Assembly: GCF_964355755.1 (NCBI RefSeq)
Contig: NC_092678.1
Span: forward strand, 17,210,922 to 17,274,921
Direction of reading: 5' to 3'
Origin: Antedon mediterranea
Taxonomy: Eukaryota; Echinodermata; Crinoidea; Comatulida; Antedonidae
DNA length: 64,000 nt
The notes beneath the pieces are model-generated. The model saw nothing but the letters and a program-made list of their open reading frames with translations, ran no database searches and was not told where the DNA came from. Below, piece after piece: positions 1 to 11,112 of the stretch. The position numbers and the translations under genes were made by a program. The number at the start of each line of letters is the position of its first letter. Positions within the stretch are counted from its first letter, which is position 1.

Positions 1-536
1 TCCGGTGATCCTTGGTCACTTGTCTAGATCCCCTAGTAGGCCTAGGCTAGGCCTAGTACGTAGTTATTCTTCAACAGTCACACAATTCAGATTCTGCCGG
101 CCGCTGATTGCTAGTGAACAGGGGGAGGGAGAGAAAGAGTTAGAAGAACTGAAATAAGCCGTGACGTATAATAAACATCATACAAAATAATAATATAACT
201 AACGAATCCGTATAATATAATAATGTTGTATGTTATAAAGTAAAGTAAATGCGTTTAATATAATACAATTATATTATAATATAATGTATTTTATTAATAA
301 TATAATATTAAATGTTCATAATATAATGCTAAAACCAAATAATATAATACAAAAAGTCAATAATTTGTTACATTTTTCACATAATATATTAGAAATAGAT
401 ATAATATAATGCTAAAACCAAGTAATATAATGCAAAACGTATAATTCATTCCAATACAATATATAATATAATAAAAAAATGATATAATAATATAATATTT
501 TGAATACTTCAGACAGCTGAGGCTTGCCATAAACAT
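1..536. repeat. AT-rich low-complexity DNA
   Basis: No gene is visible. The first 120 bases contain AGGCCTA-type short palindromes. From about 177 to 510 the sequence is dominated by irregular ATAATATAAT repeats, a simple-sequence expansion without a clean period. Confidence 0.7.
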
Positions 537-1228
537 CAATTGAAATATATACTACATTTTATCTACAGTACCAAATCTTACATAAAACTAATACAATCCA
601 CCAAACTACATCGATGAATGTATAGGTTATATTAATGAAATAAGCCAACATCAATTGAAATATAACAACATCGTATCTACCAAATCTTACATAAAACTAA
701 TACAATCCACCAAACTACATCGATGAATGTATAGGTTATATTAATGAAATAAGCCAACATCAATTGAAATATAACAACATCGTATCTACCAAATCTTACA
801 TAAAACTAATACAATCCACCAAACTACATCGATGAATGTATAGGTTATATTAATGAAATAAGCCAACATCAATTGAAATATAACAACATCGTATCTACCA
901 AATCTTACATAAAACTAATACAATCCACCAAACTACATCGATAAATGTATAGGTTATATTAATGAAATAAACATCAATTCTTACATAAAACTAATACAAT
1001 CCACCAAACTACATCGATAAATGTATAGGTTATATTAATTTAAAAAGCCAACATCAATTTACACAAAACTCAATCTTATCAACCAAATCTTACATAAAAC
1101 TAACACAATCCACCGAACTACTGTAAATCGATAAATGTAAATGGTTATGTTAATGAAAAAGCCAACATATACACAGAAATAAAACCACATCTTATCTACC
1201 AAATCCACCCAACTACACTGTAAATCAA
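537..1228. repeat. 109-bp minisatellite
   Basis: A unit beginning CAATTGAAATATAACAAC and ending near AATAAGCCAACAT recurs at about 537, 652, 761 and 870, so the period is about 109 bp. The middle copies are nearly identical. Copies after about 960 are shortened and diverged, and the array ends at the TAA next to the following transposon. Confidence 0.85.
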
Positions 1229-1231
1229 TAA

Positions 1232-2062
1232 AGCCCCTTTCTCACAGAGTTGTGTGCCAGGAATATTGCGGGAATATACCATTACCATGCCGGTATGGTT
1301 TTCTGTGAGAACGGGTCGTCTTGGCATCATGCCGGCACCATGCCGGCATCGACATGACCTGCTTTAGACCTAGTAATATTCTAGGGATATTCCCCGCAAT
1401 GCCAGACGGGCATTCTGTGAGAACGTATTGCCGTTATATTCCGGGGTTCCCCCCGTCGAGGCTTTGACACCTTGCGCAGTCAAGTGTATCACTTTGGCGC
1501 CTATTCAATTCAATTAACAATAATAATGTCGAACTGGAGGGATAATGAGATAAGAGAGCTGCTTAAAATAAGGGGACAAGAAGAAATTTGTAGCATAATC
1601 TATATAGGCCGCTAGGGTAGGCCAGCATTAGCTCTTTGTTTGTTGGTGCCTGACCTTTCGTCGCCTTGTAAATTGTAGGCCTACAGCCTTCTAAGGTGTT
1701 TTACAGATTGCCGATGACGGCAAATTAATTGCTATACCTGTATAATATATGCACAATATACTGTACATAGCATGTATTGCATAAATATGCTATAAAGGAA
1801 GATAATAATCTGTAACTTAACATTCGCCGCCATATCATCGCTAGACAAAAATAATAACAATAAAGGGCGCCCTCAATAATTATTTTGTCAGAGACTTTTT
1901 ATTGGCCGAATATGCCCGACTCCTTTCTCACAGAAAGCCGGTATATACCGGTTATATTTCCGGCACGATAGTCCGATGAGAATGGGTATATGCCGGTAAC
2001 GATACCGGCACGACGCCAGCACTGTACCGGTATATTGCAGGCACATCTGTGAGAAAGGGGCT
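1232..2062. mobile_element. Non-autonomous PIF/Harbinger-type DNA transposon
   Basis: The element starts AGCCCCTTTCTCACAGA and ends with its inverse, CTGTGAGAAAGGGGCT. It is flanked on both sides by TAA (1229-1231 and 2063-2065). A 3-bp TAA/TTA duplication is the hallmark of PIF/Harbinger elements. Subterminal GCCGGTATATACCGG-like motifs occur at both ends. At 831 bp it is far too short for a transposase, so it needs one in trans. An internal reading-frame fragment supports the family call. Confidence 0.8.
1526..1603 (+). pseudogene. Myb/SANT-like N-terminal fragment of a Harbinger accessory protein
   Basis: From the ATG at 1526 the frame reads MSNWRDNEIRELLKIRG and on for about 25 codons before similarity ends. 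A tryptophan-containing start followed by NEI-ELL is typical of the Myb/SANT-like protein that accompanies Harbinger transposases and helps bind the element ends. Only this first helix region remains, so the fragment is non-functional but dates the element as a deletion derivative of a coding copy. The match is from memory of the family. Confidence 0.45.
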
Positions 2063-2065
2063 TAA

Positions 2066-3683
2066 GTGTAACCGTATAACTTTAAAGGCCAGGTGTGGGA
2101 AAAACAGTTCTATTGATCATACATTCCAATAATTATCGATCTATAGATTCCCCTGTTTTCATACTTTTTGGGATTTTATTTGTGTTACACAAGCGAGTTG
2201 AAAATAAGCACTTTCTTATCAGAATCTTTATTTGCAGATAGTTCTAGTTCATGACTTTTCCGTTACATAAGTCAGGCCTATAAATACAGTTAATTATTTC
2301 TCAAAATATAAAGTATGTTATTTATTTGTAGTAAGTCGGATGTATGTATGGATATACGGATCGGATAGAAACAGAAATATGGAATTAAAGTCCGCAATAT
2401 TGAATATTGTTTTTGTGCAGAATTACATGAAGTACCATTTGGAAAAAATAATTATTTTGGAATAAATTGATTGTTGAGATAATTAAGGGTTGTAAGGTCA
2501 TTAATATATTGATATGAAAACACGATCATGCATTCCATTTTGCCAAAGTAGTAGACAAGAAATCCAAAATGCAATAAAAAAAAAATATTTAGAAAACAAT
2601 AAACAATGAACACGATTACATTATTAGTCTTCGTCTGGAAATTTCAGAGGAAACCTTGTTTTTAATTTTTACAAGTTGTACACAAAGCCTTATCGACAAA
2701 CAGTGTATTTCGGCGAAAATTACCATGGAAAGCAGAGCGTATGTCTGCCACTTCCGCTAACCAGAAGCCGATAGCCAAGACGAAAGTATCCGTGGCCATC
2801 TTGGTTGTAACATTGTTAACGGAATATATGCTTTATCGCTTCTCAGTTCAGAAATCAGGAGCCATGGTCTGCAGAAGAAAAAAAACGTAAACACAATTAT
2901 TAAAAATGGAAAGAAAATTAGGAATCATAATTTTTACCGATTTCTGTTGTTGTTTCCGATAATCATAATGCGTTTCTGTTCAGAAACGGGGTAGTGGGAT
3001 AATCCTTAGAAAATGATAGGCCTCGTTTGGGATTTGTACAATTGTCTACATGTTCACATGCAAACAGGTAAGAGCCAAGCCGGACCTTCCCACTGAGCAT
3101 TTACACGTCACGCGAAAAGATTTGCCCGAAGCTAGACACAGTTCTATCGATTTCGCGCGTTGCAAATTCACCGCTTTAACTGAAAATCCACTGACGTTCA
3201 ACACAGGCATGTGAACGGTGAGAGGGAGGACAATTGACCTCCCAAAACTTAAATCATGGGATGACAAATAAAAATAGCATTTTAAAGAGATTTCTTTTCA
3301 ATAACATATTCTTATAACTCCTTTCGCTCAGCAATACAAACATGATAATATAATAATAACAGCCAGACCGAAACAATGCGCTTGTCACGAGAAAGGGATT
3401 CTGTAAAATGCTTCTGAATTTGTAAAACTTAATGGAATATGTATTTAAGAATGTCCTTTTACCCGTCACATTAATAACTGCTTAAAAAATATAAAAACTG
3501 AAAAAAACCACAATTTTTGATTGTCTATAATATACAGAGAATATATAGAGAACGTGTAAAGTGTACAGCAGAATGAAATAAATGACAAAAAAAGGAAGAA
3601 TAAAATATTACTTAGTTTAGTGGATTGTCAGTGTTAAGGTAAGATAACACAGTGCTGTGTATTCATATACTACTGTACATTAC
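2066..3683. other. Non-coding stretch, no gene recognised
   Basis: AT-rich sequence with only short unsupported reading frames. It lies downstream of the cysteine-rich exon on the minus strand, so it could hold further exons of that gene. A good acceptor-like tract (polypyrimidine plus CTGCAG) on the minus strand at about 2870 was examined, but no exon could be supported. Confidence 0.5.
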
Positions 3684-3837
3684 CGTAAAATCTTCAGTGC
3701 TTCTTGTCGAATCCATCGGACACATCAACTCTCGGAATTTTCCCTTTAATATTTCTTTACATGCTGCAAGGGTAACTCTCGGCTCGCAGACTTCAATTTT
3801 ATAAACAAGGCAGCAAATTCGGCGATGATCCGATTTC
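3684..3837 (-). CDS. Candidate cysteine-rich exon after the LRRs (C-terminal cap or receptor hinge)
   Basis: On the minus strand a weak acceptor (AAAAATAG) precedes a 154-nt open segment ending before GTAATG. Its single leading base completes a leucine codon with the TT left by the LRR exon at 4540-4611, so the two exons join in frame. The peptide holds a Cys-Cys pair followed by three more cysteines (ICC, VCEP, ACKE, LMCP). Two readings fit: an LRRCT-type cap (C, then LKGK-F-EL, then CP), or the hinge that joins LRRs to the first membrane helix in LGR/GRL101/relaxin-receptor-like GPCRs (CC, C-P, C-E-x-L). No transmembrane segment follows within the exon or clearly downstream. Its end is uncertain. 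Confidence 0.4.
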
Positions 3838-4234
3838 CTATTTTTGAATAAAGAATGAATAAATAAAAACATGATAGTTATTCACTTTGACCATGGATCA
3901 AGAAAAAATAATAATTTTCCTGAACAAACTGTAATTTATAGCCAAAAATTCAGATTGGCGTTTATGTTTTATAACTGAAATTATTTGTTTTTTTTCCTTA
4001 TATTTTTAGTAGTAAACTTTATTAAAACTACAAATGACCTATTCATTTTTTATGTTTTTTTGTACAATACACATGTTGTCGAAATATCTTGCTATATCGA
4101 CATAGTAATTCGATAATGCTGTCTTACCTGAATATACGTTCGTACTTTTAAGTCGATTAATTTGATTAGATTTAAGTTATCTTATATCTTATGCGAAATT
4201 CATGTTACGAATGAGAGTACGTTTATTGTAAATA

Positions 4235-4367
4235 CATAATATAAAAATAACGCTTAAAAGAGAACGACGTTTCGACTCCATCATGGGGTCATTATCAAGT
4301 CCATTGATAATGACCCCATGATGGAGTCGAAACGTCGTTCTCTTTTAAGCGTTATTTTTATATTATG
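4235..4367. repeat. Perfect 64-bp-arm palindrome (foldback element)
   Basis: The two arms, 4235-4298 and 4304-4367, are exact reverse complements around the 5-base loop GTCCA. They include AACGACGTTTCGACTCCATC and its inverse. RNA from either strand would form one long hairpin. The size and structure suggest a very small foldback MITE; no clear target duplication was found. Confidence 0.85.
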
Positions 4368-4539
4368 AAATTCATGTTTTTAAGTTAATTTGATTAAAGT
4401 ATGTGACCATCGGATCAATAATCAATACCAATGTAAACTTTACACCGACGTGTAGGTTCTGTTTTTTTTTTATATTAATTGTATATATTGCACACTTTTG
4501 ACGATGATCTTAGCTATAAAAAACCAGGTGAATACTTAC

Positions 4540-4611
4540 AATTCGTTTATGTTGATCAAGTTTTCAAAAGTACTATCTCTGTAATTTTTTAATTCGTTGC
4601 CTTGTATCAAA
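4540..4611 (-). CDS. Single-LRR exon (last LRR before the cysteine-rich exon)
   Basis: The exon is 72 nt. It is preceded on the minus strand by a T-rich tract ending GCAG and followed by the consensus donor GTAAGT. Translated in phase 2 it gives L-LIQGNELKNYRDSTFENL, then INI and NEL: a 24-residue LRR with the conserved N and the F-x-x-L end. It is the most diverged cassette in the window, lacking the ITTI core of the others, which fits a unique terminal repeat. Both splice sites look functional. Confidence 0.65.
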
Positions 4612-5770
4612 CTGCAAAAAAAAATATTTTAAAATAAAAATGAGTGAAAGATTCAGTGGTATTAGGTCATGAAGACATTTCTCATTCTTATGTCTTTAGT
4701 GGTTTACCCTGTACGTTACTAACTTGGACGTAACGCACGGACGCTGTAAGTAAATTGACAAATCACGACATAAAAATAGGTCATCCGAACTGTTTCTTGT
4801 GATTGGTCAACTCATTTGCGTTTTGCCTACGTCATTGCGTTGCGTCCAAGTGGACACCTAGATCTGAATTAGGCCCTACAGTAGTACATTTTATCCAGCA
4901 ATTGAGTGTTTGCTACTCGGCAAGGTAAGGCATACTTCTTGTTTTCATTTTTTTCGTCTGTTCATTTTAGATATTATATCTAAGCCTATATATATTAATA
5001 TTATAATTTAAGCTAATTTCATTACAAAACAGACATATTTAACTAAACGTTATGACGTCATACTGTTATTTAAATATGCTAATAATTATACTTATAACAT
5101 TTATATATATCCGTGCTATCACTTAGAATATATTATGAGGCTTCAAGTGGTAAATGGCGGTCATTTTGAATGTATGTTAATTAACCCAATTTCTTTTTGG
5201 TAAACTTCAGATATGATGTTCATTTGGACCATATAAAGCAATTTGTTCTAATGTTGACTTATCTTTACTGGACAAAGATACAATGACCTCATGGCAATGT
5301 TTTAAAGACGCCGTTGTGTGCCCATATGCGGGTTCATGTCTATGACCAGGGGACACTGTGTTAAATATTGCAAACATCATATTTGAAAAAGAAAGCAATG
5401 TTTAGTGAGAGAAAAGAAACTGCATGTGTTGTGTATTGCTTTTAGACATAAACAGGTACCACAGTACGAGAATTGCAGGGTGTCCAACGGACGAGTACCA
5501 TGTATGTATATCGAAAACAAAGCTATTATAAAATGTATTTTACAGACTATGTCTACGACACATAATCTGTTGTATGACAAGAATTAATGAATAAGTCCGA
5601 TAATTGTACAGAGCATCAAACAACTACATGCAGATTATTAAACATTTTGACAAACATAGCGTTTCATACGTATGGTACGTGTACACACTATATAGAAAAC
5701 ATCGAAACGCGACAACAGAAAAAAAGACAATAACAGAGACTTGGGACAAGTCTATAGAGTATTAACTTAC
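4612..5770. other. Intron between LRR exons, with a small MITE-like element
   Basis: No supported exon. It contains the inverted-repeat element at 4722-4851. A minus-strand frame at about 5210-5390 (EPAYGHTTASLKHCHEVIV region) is open but has no convincing donor and was not called. Confidence 0.5.
4722..4851. mobile_element. Short inverted-repeat element, ACTTGGACG ends
   Basis: The ends ACTTGGACGTAACGC and GCGTTGCGTCCAAGT are inverted copies of each other with one mismatch. At about 130 bp it has no coding capacity. The ACGCAACGCAA-like ends resemble those of the 4.1-kb foldback element at 14.05 kb, so the two may use related transposases; that link is inference. Confidence 0.6.
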
Positions 5771-5845
5771 AGTTTTGAAAGTGATGAAGCAAAAGCAGAA
5801 AATGCACCTTGATCTATGGTAGTTATATTGTTATAGTGTAAATAC
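5771..5845 (-). CDS. Single-LRR exon, 25-residue type
   Basis: A 75-nt minus-strand exon. It has an excellent acceptor (polypyrimidine tract then TTTGCAG) and the consensus donor GTAAGT. Phase-2 translation begins L-YLHYNNITTIDQGAF and ends FASSLSKL, an LRR with one extra residue. Its duplicate at 54758-54832 differs mainly in the residues just after the first leucine (YLHYNN here, YLYDNA there). Phase 2 at both ends lets it join any other cassette in frame. Confidence 0.75.
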
Positions 5846-6676
5846 CTGCAAAAATTGAAAAAAAAAGAAACACATTTCAAACGGATTGACTTAAAACAAT
5901 ATTAATAATAATACTGTGCAATAATACAATAAATAGATAACCACTACATTTGTCTGCTATATTTCACAGTACAGTTATTTGTATTCAATATTTCAGTGGG
6001 CAATTTAGACTTCGTTTGGCACTCGAAACAATGTCAAATGAAAGGCAAGCTAATATTGCCATGAGGAGGTGCAAATCTGAGGGAGAGGGGAAAATATAAT
6101 GTGCACAAACAGATATCACCTCACCTTTATTTATAAAACTTGAAAATCAGAAAAAAGGGGAGAAGGTAGTGTATTATTTGTGGTTGTTGCCAGATGCCTA
6201 AACTCTAGAAAATGATAAATTAAGTTTATCTTACGGACGGATAACGCTAATAATAACATTTATTAATTCATAGTTATGCTTTATAGCTTTGTGAGGTTTT
6301 TTTTCGTGCACTTAGAAGAACTTATTTAAAGTGCATTTTAAGTATTGTTTTTCTTCTAAATTATTTCAGTCATCACAATAGTTAATGTTTGTTTTATTTG
6401 GAGGTTCAGACTTAAACACAAAGTACAAATGTATATAGTGCACTATGCTGTGTGAAATAAAACTGAAACTGAATGTACGTACCACCACATTAGGTACGGT
6501 AACCGATGCGCCCTCATTATGACGTTTTTTATAAGAAAAAGATACAAACCATGTGTTGCGCGTGCGAATAAAGAACAAGTGCAGCTATTCCACCGTACGG
6601 AGGGAAAGATAACCAATGCCTCTCATAATAACATTATTTTTCATTTAATAATATTTACTAATAATGATAATAACAA
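5846..6676. other. Intronic DNA within the duplicated segment
   Basis: No exon supported. It contains array-type sequence such as the TAAGTTTATCTTACGGACGG module, shared with the other units, and a poly(A)-signal-like GAAATAAAACTGAAACTGA at about 6450. It is repeated with small changes at about 54.85-55.65 kb. Confidence 0.5.
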
Positions 6677-8638
6677 CTCGATTTTAACTCGTCACTATGA
6701 ACGAGTTAGGTTATCCGCAGCGCAAACGCCACGTGCACGTCATACTTTAGAATATTGCGCACCCATCATGCCTACCCCCCCCCCCCCCTGGGGTGGGGCC
6801 TGAGGCGAAGCAAATTTTGTTAAATGACACCCCTAGATGGCCGGAAAAGACACTCTCATGCAGCATGCTACCAATGAGCAAAACGATCGTACTTGGACTC
6901 GTGGACTATTTAAACGATAACATTTGTTGCCGTATGTTAGATGCGCGTGTTCTGTGCGGAACCGCCGATTGTTTGATCATTTACTCGATATTTTGTTTTG
7001 CGTTCAAGTTCAATGCGAACGTACGTCTAGGAGAAGCCCCGAAAAAAGCACACTGGGTGAAGGCAAATGCAATTCTTATTATAGCTCTATCTATAATATT
7101 TATCTACAGCAATTTGTTGAGGAAATTAAATATGCCAATGTAAATAGGTGATATTAATACATTTGAGTACGTATCGGCTGTGGTCTAGAAAAAAATAATC
7201 GGATGCCATAATGTGAACTACAGTACATGATACCATAGATATTATAGTGTAAAATATTAATATTCACTATAATCCTCTATGATACATTATACTTCATAGC
7301 CACACATAAATACTGATGATATGTCGGAAGGCTATATACTTTATGCATGCTGCCTGACTGCCAGTGATCTAAACAATTGGTACGCAGTTGTCTGGCGGTG
7401 TCCTTTGTACGAATCGTTCGTCCCCCAGCTCGCTGTGAGACGCGTCAATATCATGTTACATGCAGGGACCAAACATTTATTTTTCAACGTTAAAATCGGC
7501 AATTCATTTGCAACTCTTTACAGACTAATCGCTCGAAGTACGCTCATACAGGGAAGAAGGTACTGTATGAGTTATTCCGAACGAGTTTACAAATTTTTTA
7601 ATTTACGAACAACTTTTTGTACTGTGGGGGCACGTATTTGGACGATTTTCGGAGATGAGGGTGAGGTATTGGGCATGTCGGGGATGGGGGCTCGCAGTCG
7701 GTTAAGGGGGTTCCGCTGTAAAGGGGGGGGGGATTCGCCCGAACCATAAAAACCCCCCCTGGCTACGGGCCTGTAAGTATATATAGTATACACTATATAT
7801 CTGAATACGTACTACAACCAGTGCAGAATAGGTGAAAATACCGGGACCCGCTTTGTCATCCAATTTTTACCATGATGATGTCATCAACATGAAACACGTA
7901 GATAGCAATTTTGGAAAGAAATTATCTGAGCAACAACATATCGTGTTGAATAAATTTGGATACGTAGAATACGGAAGCGCGCTCTTTTAAATGTCATGAA
8001 CTATGACGCAAAATATGAAATTACGACTTTTATAATTGAACTGGCCATATGATGACGTCACAACATCCGATTCGCATAATTTGTACATGATTTCCAGCTT
8101 CCAGAAAACGTTTTAATCATGTGTATCACTTTTTATTCTGAGGAGCTATAATAAATATAAATTTATTGGAACGCTTTTGAACATGATGAAATCATCACAA
8201 TTTTAAAAATTGTAAATCATGCGAAAGATAATTGATTGACCTAGACAATATAAAAAAATGGTGGGAAATGGAATATGGATAAGTGGAGATGCGTTCTATT
8301 AAATGTGAGGAGCTATGACAAAAGAGACAAACATCCTATATTTTATATTCGAGTGGCCATACGATGACGTCACAATGTCTAGTTAGCCATATTGATACAT
8401 GATCCGATATCAACAACTCATCTACTTCCAGAATATGTAAAAAAATAAACTTCACCATGTAGTTTAGAAACTATGACTGTTTAAAAAAAGGCATAATTAT
8501 GACGATTTATTTTACTTTTTCAGCAAAAACGAGCGCAAATTGTCCAATTCGACGTGCTCGTATGACGTGTTTTAAGTCGAAATTGTTTGAAAGCTGGTAA
8601 AATTACTAGAAAATGCTAGAAAAACATAAATCACGCGA
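6677..8638 (-). mobile_element. Helitron-like non-autonomous element, interrupted
   Basis: The 3' end lies at the low coordinate. Read on the minus strand it ends with a hairpin (ACTCGT/ACGAGT) shortly before CGAG, a changed form of the CTAG end in other copies. The body shares the TGACGTCA-containing internal repeats with the copies at 12.5, 29.0, 46-50 and 55.7 kb. It is split by an insertion at 6762-7771. No Rep or helicase coding is present. The 5' end stops at CGCG near 8638, the same point as in the 12.5-kb copy. Confidence 0.6.
6762..7771. mobile_element. 1-kb insertion inside the Helitron-like copy, unclassified
   Basis: Comparison with the 55.7-kb copy shows continuous sequence there, so about 1 kb has been inserted here. 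It begins near a poly-C tract (6775-6789) and ends with CCCCCCTGGCTACGGGCC. That GGCCCGTAGCCAGG-type end is common at the termini of animal DNA transposons, but I cannot name the superfamily. Two plus-strand frames (6793-7143 and 7321-7749) are open for 116 and 142 codons, match no family I know, and are probably chance frames in a non-autonomous element. Confidence 0.5.
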
Positions 8639-8776
8639 ACAAAATAACATTTACTAATAATGATAATAATAATTATACGAATAGGAAAAAGGGTAAAAAA
8701 TAAAATAATATGACAATAAGTGTGGTTATATTACAACGAAAATATACTATTTTCAAAAGTATTATAAACAAGTGAA

Positions 8777-8828
8777 ACATTCGAACACATTTGCTGGTAA
8801 TGTTGTTATTTGGTTATAGGACAACGAT
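8777..8828 (-). pseudogene. Truncated LRR exon remnant
   Basis: After a TTTTCAG acceptor the minus strand reads L-SLSYNQITTLPANVFE, the first two-thirds of an LRR. The end of the repeat and the donor are missing through a deletion relative to the 24-kb copies, so it cannot splice normally. It forms a direct pair with the remnant at 8981-9032, about 204 bp away. Confidence 0.65.
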
Positions 8829-8980
8829 CTGAAAAGCGTGAAAAATGCAATAAATAAGTTTAGTTTTGGATGAATATTCTTTCTTTGCAAAGGATAAAAA
8901 ATGAAATTATGTGACGACAATAAGTGTGGTTTTATTACAACGAAAATATACTATTTTCAAAAGTATTATAAACAAGTGAA

Positions 8981-9032
8981 ACATTCGAACACATTTGCTG
9001 GTAATGTTGTTATTTGGTTATTGGCAAACCAC
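8981..9032 (-). pseudogene. Truncated LRR exon remnant, second copy
   Basis: It has the same deletion as its neighbour but different leading residues: L-WFANNQITTLPANVFE. The shared deletion shows that this pair arose by local duplication after truncation. The exon start has since diverged much more than the rest, the same pattern as in the intact cassettes. Confidence 0.65.
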
Positions 9033-9079
9033 CTGAAAATTGTGAAAAATTTAATAAATAATATATACAGTACCAAGGG

Positions 9080-10730
9080 ATAGGATGATAAAACATTATA
9101 TATTTTATATATAATTTAGAAAAACAAACAAAACATAACAATAAATATCTTATTGTGCCAGCAGAGGTCAAGTCCAATTAGGCGTGTCACTCCAGAAGTG
9201 AAACCATTACAAGGTATATACAAGGACATACTAATACTTGTTTAATGTTACTTTAGCTCGTATTATCATTATTTGCATGTTTTAGCTGTTTTTCATTAAC
9301 TTCTTCTACATGATATATAATTATGTTTTATCTATATTTTACTGTAATCATGTTGTACTTTGCATATCATATGATGACATAGATCAATATCTACGATACA
9401 ATACAACCGTTAAATGACGATGATCCATGTGTTCTGCTATATTTTTACGTTTCGTTATGGCCGCCGATGGTGCTACAGTAACTGAATTAAATAGTCTTGA
9501 GTTCGCATAAACAATGCCAAAATAGAAAAACTCAAAAAGAGCAAAAAGAAAGATATTACATTTGAACGTATTACGCATGAAAGAGACATATTTCATTGAA
9601 GTATTAATTCCTAAAATAAAATAATTGTTTTTATGAGGAAAAGAGTTAAACTGACGTTTTCATGAGAGGAAGATATATAATATTTGTTCCTCGTGCAAAA
9701 TAAGCTTATTACAACACTATTACACTAAAGTATAAATTTACACTTAACTGTGCTTTAAAATAAACATAATTAAAAGCATTAAACAGTATAGGCCTAATAG
9801 TTCACCCGAAAAAAATTTCAGATTTGTCCAAATTCCTTTAAAAAAATCTGACAAATATAAACATGAAGAAATAAAAAACAATGTCGTTAATATAAATCAG
9901 ACTTAAGAATAATGAAATCAATTTTCGATAATCATAAGGACGAGTTCTCGAATGATTCTCTCATTTGTGCCCATGGAATTGATATTTCCTAAGTTCACCT
10001 AACTACGGAGGAATAACGCATTTATATTATGATTACATTAATCATAATGTTTAATGATGCTGTGTTATCGAATTGTCTATGTTACTGGAGAAATCGGGAT
10101 ACAGTACCGATAATCAGGTGTGTTAGACCAGAATACGTTACTCTGGCTTAAAATGGAGGTCTTTGCTTTAACCACGTTCTGAAATGTGTCTGTAAGATTA
10201 TGTTAGGCAAAAAAAAAACACCTTGTATACCATAGCAGCCTGGTGTAGAGACCTATGTATTGCCTTCGCTAAATCCTTTCTTAAACTTGTTCCCACTTAT
10301 ACCTTCTAGAGGAATGTTATCCATAGATATAACCCTAATATACTGCTGATTGGATTCGTCATATTATAATTGTAACACAATGTGTCATAAGAACTGTTCG
10401 TTATACCATGGTAGTATGTGGTGCAATTAATTAAAGAATTATATGATTTGTAAATAGTTTACACAAAGTGCAACACAGTGTGACGTGTTATCTGCTACAA
10501 TATCTAATGATGACACATTTTTAATAATTATGTAAATTCTCATTTAATAAAACACTTATAATAACAAATTACCGTATTAAACGTACAAATCAAAGTATAC
10601 AAACAATACAGTACCAACGGAAATTACGATAAAAAAGTATCTATTTTTTAATTTCGAAATACAAAGAAAAAATAACAACAAAATCTCTATATTGTGCCAA
10701 CAGAGGCCAACAAGACTTATGTCCAATTAG
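9080..10730. repeat. LRR-array repeat unit without an intact exon
   Basis: Contains the recurrent modules of the array: GTGTCACTCCAG near 9190, the ATGGCCGCCGATGG block on the plus strand near 9460 (altered here to ATGGCCGCCGATGGTGC), the TGACGTTTTCATGAGAGGAA block near 9653, and the minus-strand open block at 10.09-10.34 kb. At about 10577 an LRR upstream intron follows directly with no exon, so the exon was lost by deletion. No gene is called. Confidence 0.7.
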
Positions 10731-10848
10731 GCGTGTCACTCTGACAGTGAAACAATTACAAGGTATAATTGATATAATACTAATTTAATGTTACTTTATC
10801 TCGTATTATCATTATTTGCATGTTTTAGCTGTTTTTCATTAACTGTCT

Positions 10849-11112
10849 TTGCAACCATCCTCTTCATAAGGATATTATCGGCTCCGTTATCGTTAGAAGT
10901 GGTAGGATGAGGACGGTGAATGCGCAGACGGACCGTTACAAGTACTCGTTCTACCCAGCTGGGATAAGGCATTATAACAAAACATTTGTTAGATAGTCCT
11001 CAATATATTTATATTTATTTTAGGCAAGCCAATGTTTATGAGCACTGTAATTTCCATTATTATTTTGGACAATAAATGAATCTGTATCTGTATCTGTATC
11101 TGTATCTGTATA
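10849..11112 (+). mobile_element. 3' fragment of a non-LTR retrotransposon with (TATCTG)n tail
   Basis: The plus strand encodes TDRYKYSFYPAGIRHYN, then a stop. This matches the conserved end of LINE reverse-transcriptase polyproteins, where Y-K-Y-SF-P is followed by I-x-x-N. A non-coding tail ends in four or five TATCTG/CTGTAT units, as many LINE 3' ends do. It interrupts the sequence CTGTCTTTGCA/TGATTATAAC seen intact at about 53.15 kb. It is severely 5' truncated. Confidence 0.65.

Larger units (their letters stand above)
5404..8638. repeat. Segmental duplication, copy at 5.4 kb (partner at 54.4 kb)
   Basis: The LRR exon at 5771-5845, its introns and the adjoining Helitron-like element recur at about 54384-56448. 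Alignment by eye is near-continuous apart from a 1-kb insertion here at 6762-7771 and other insertions or deletions in the partner. It shows that exon-bearing segments have been copied over about 49 kb. Confidence 0.8.

Noticed and set aside
2700-2880. Minus-strand segment reading ATDTFVLAIGFWLAEVAD and then FHGNF, somewhat like TM2 and the first outer loop of LGR-type GPCRs, behind a strong CTGCAG acceptor
   Set aside because: The reading frame has a stop between that acceptor and the match, the spacing of the key D and G residues is wrong, and no other membrane helix is nearby. Probably chance.
3046-3469. Two minus-strand open frames of about 70 codons as possible further exons
   Set aside because: No domain, no conserved copy and no convincing splice pair. 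Composition is like the surrounding non-coding DNA.
5207-5398. Minus-strand frame with EPAYGHTTASLKHC resembling a transposon or zinc-finger protein piece
   Set aside because: The similarity is too vague, splice sites are unconvincing and the frame is short.
6793-7749. Two plus-strand frames of 116 and 142 codons
   Set aside because: They lie inside a non-autonomous insertion, match nothing recognisable, and include poly-C/poly-G derived residues near the element end.
9384-9596. Repeated minus-strand frame containing FNSVTVAPSAA and MDHRHLTVVLY
   Set aside because: It is the antisense of the ATGGCCGCCGATGG block, varies in length among units by stops and indels, and has no splice context.
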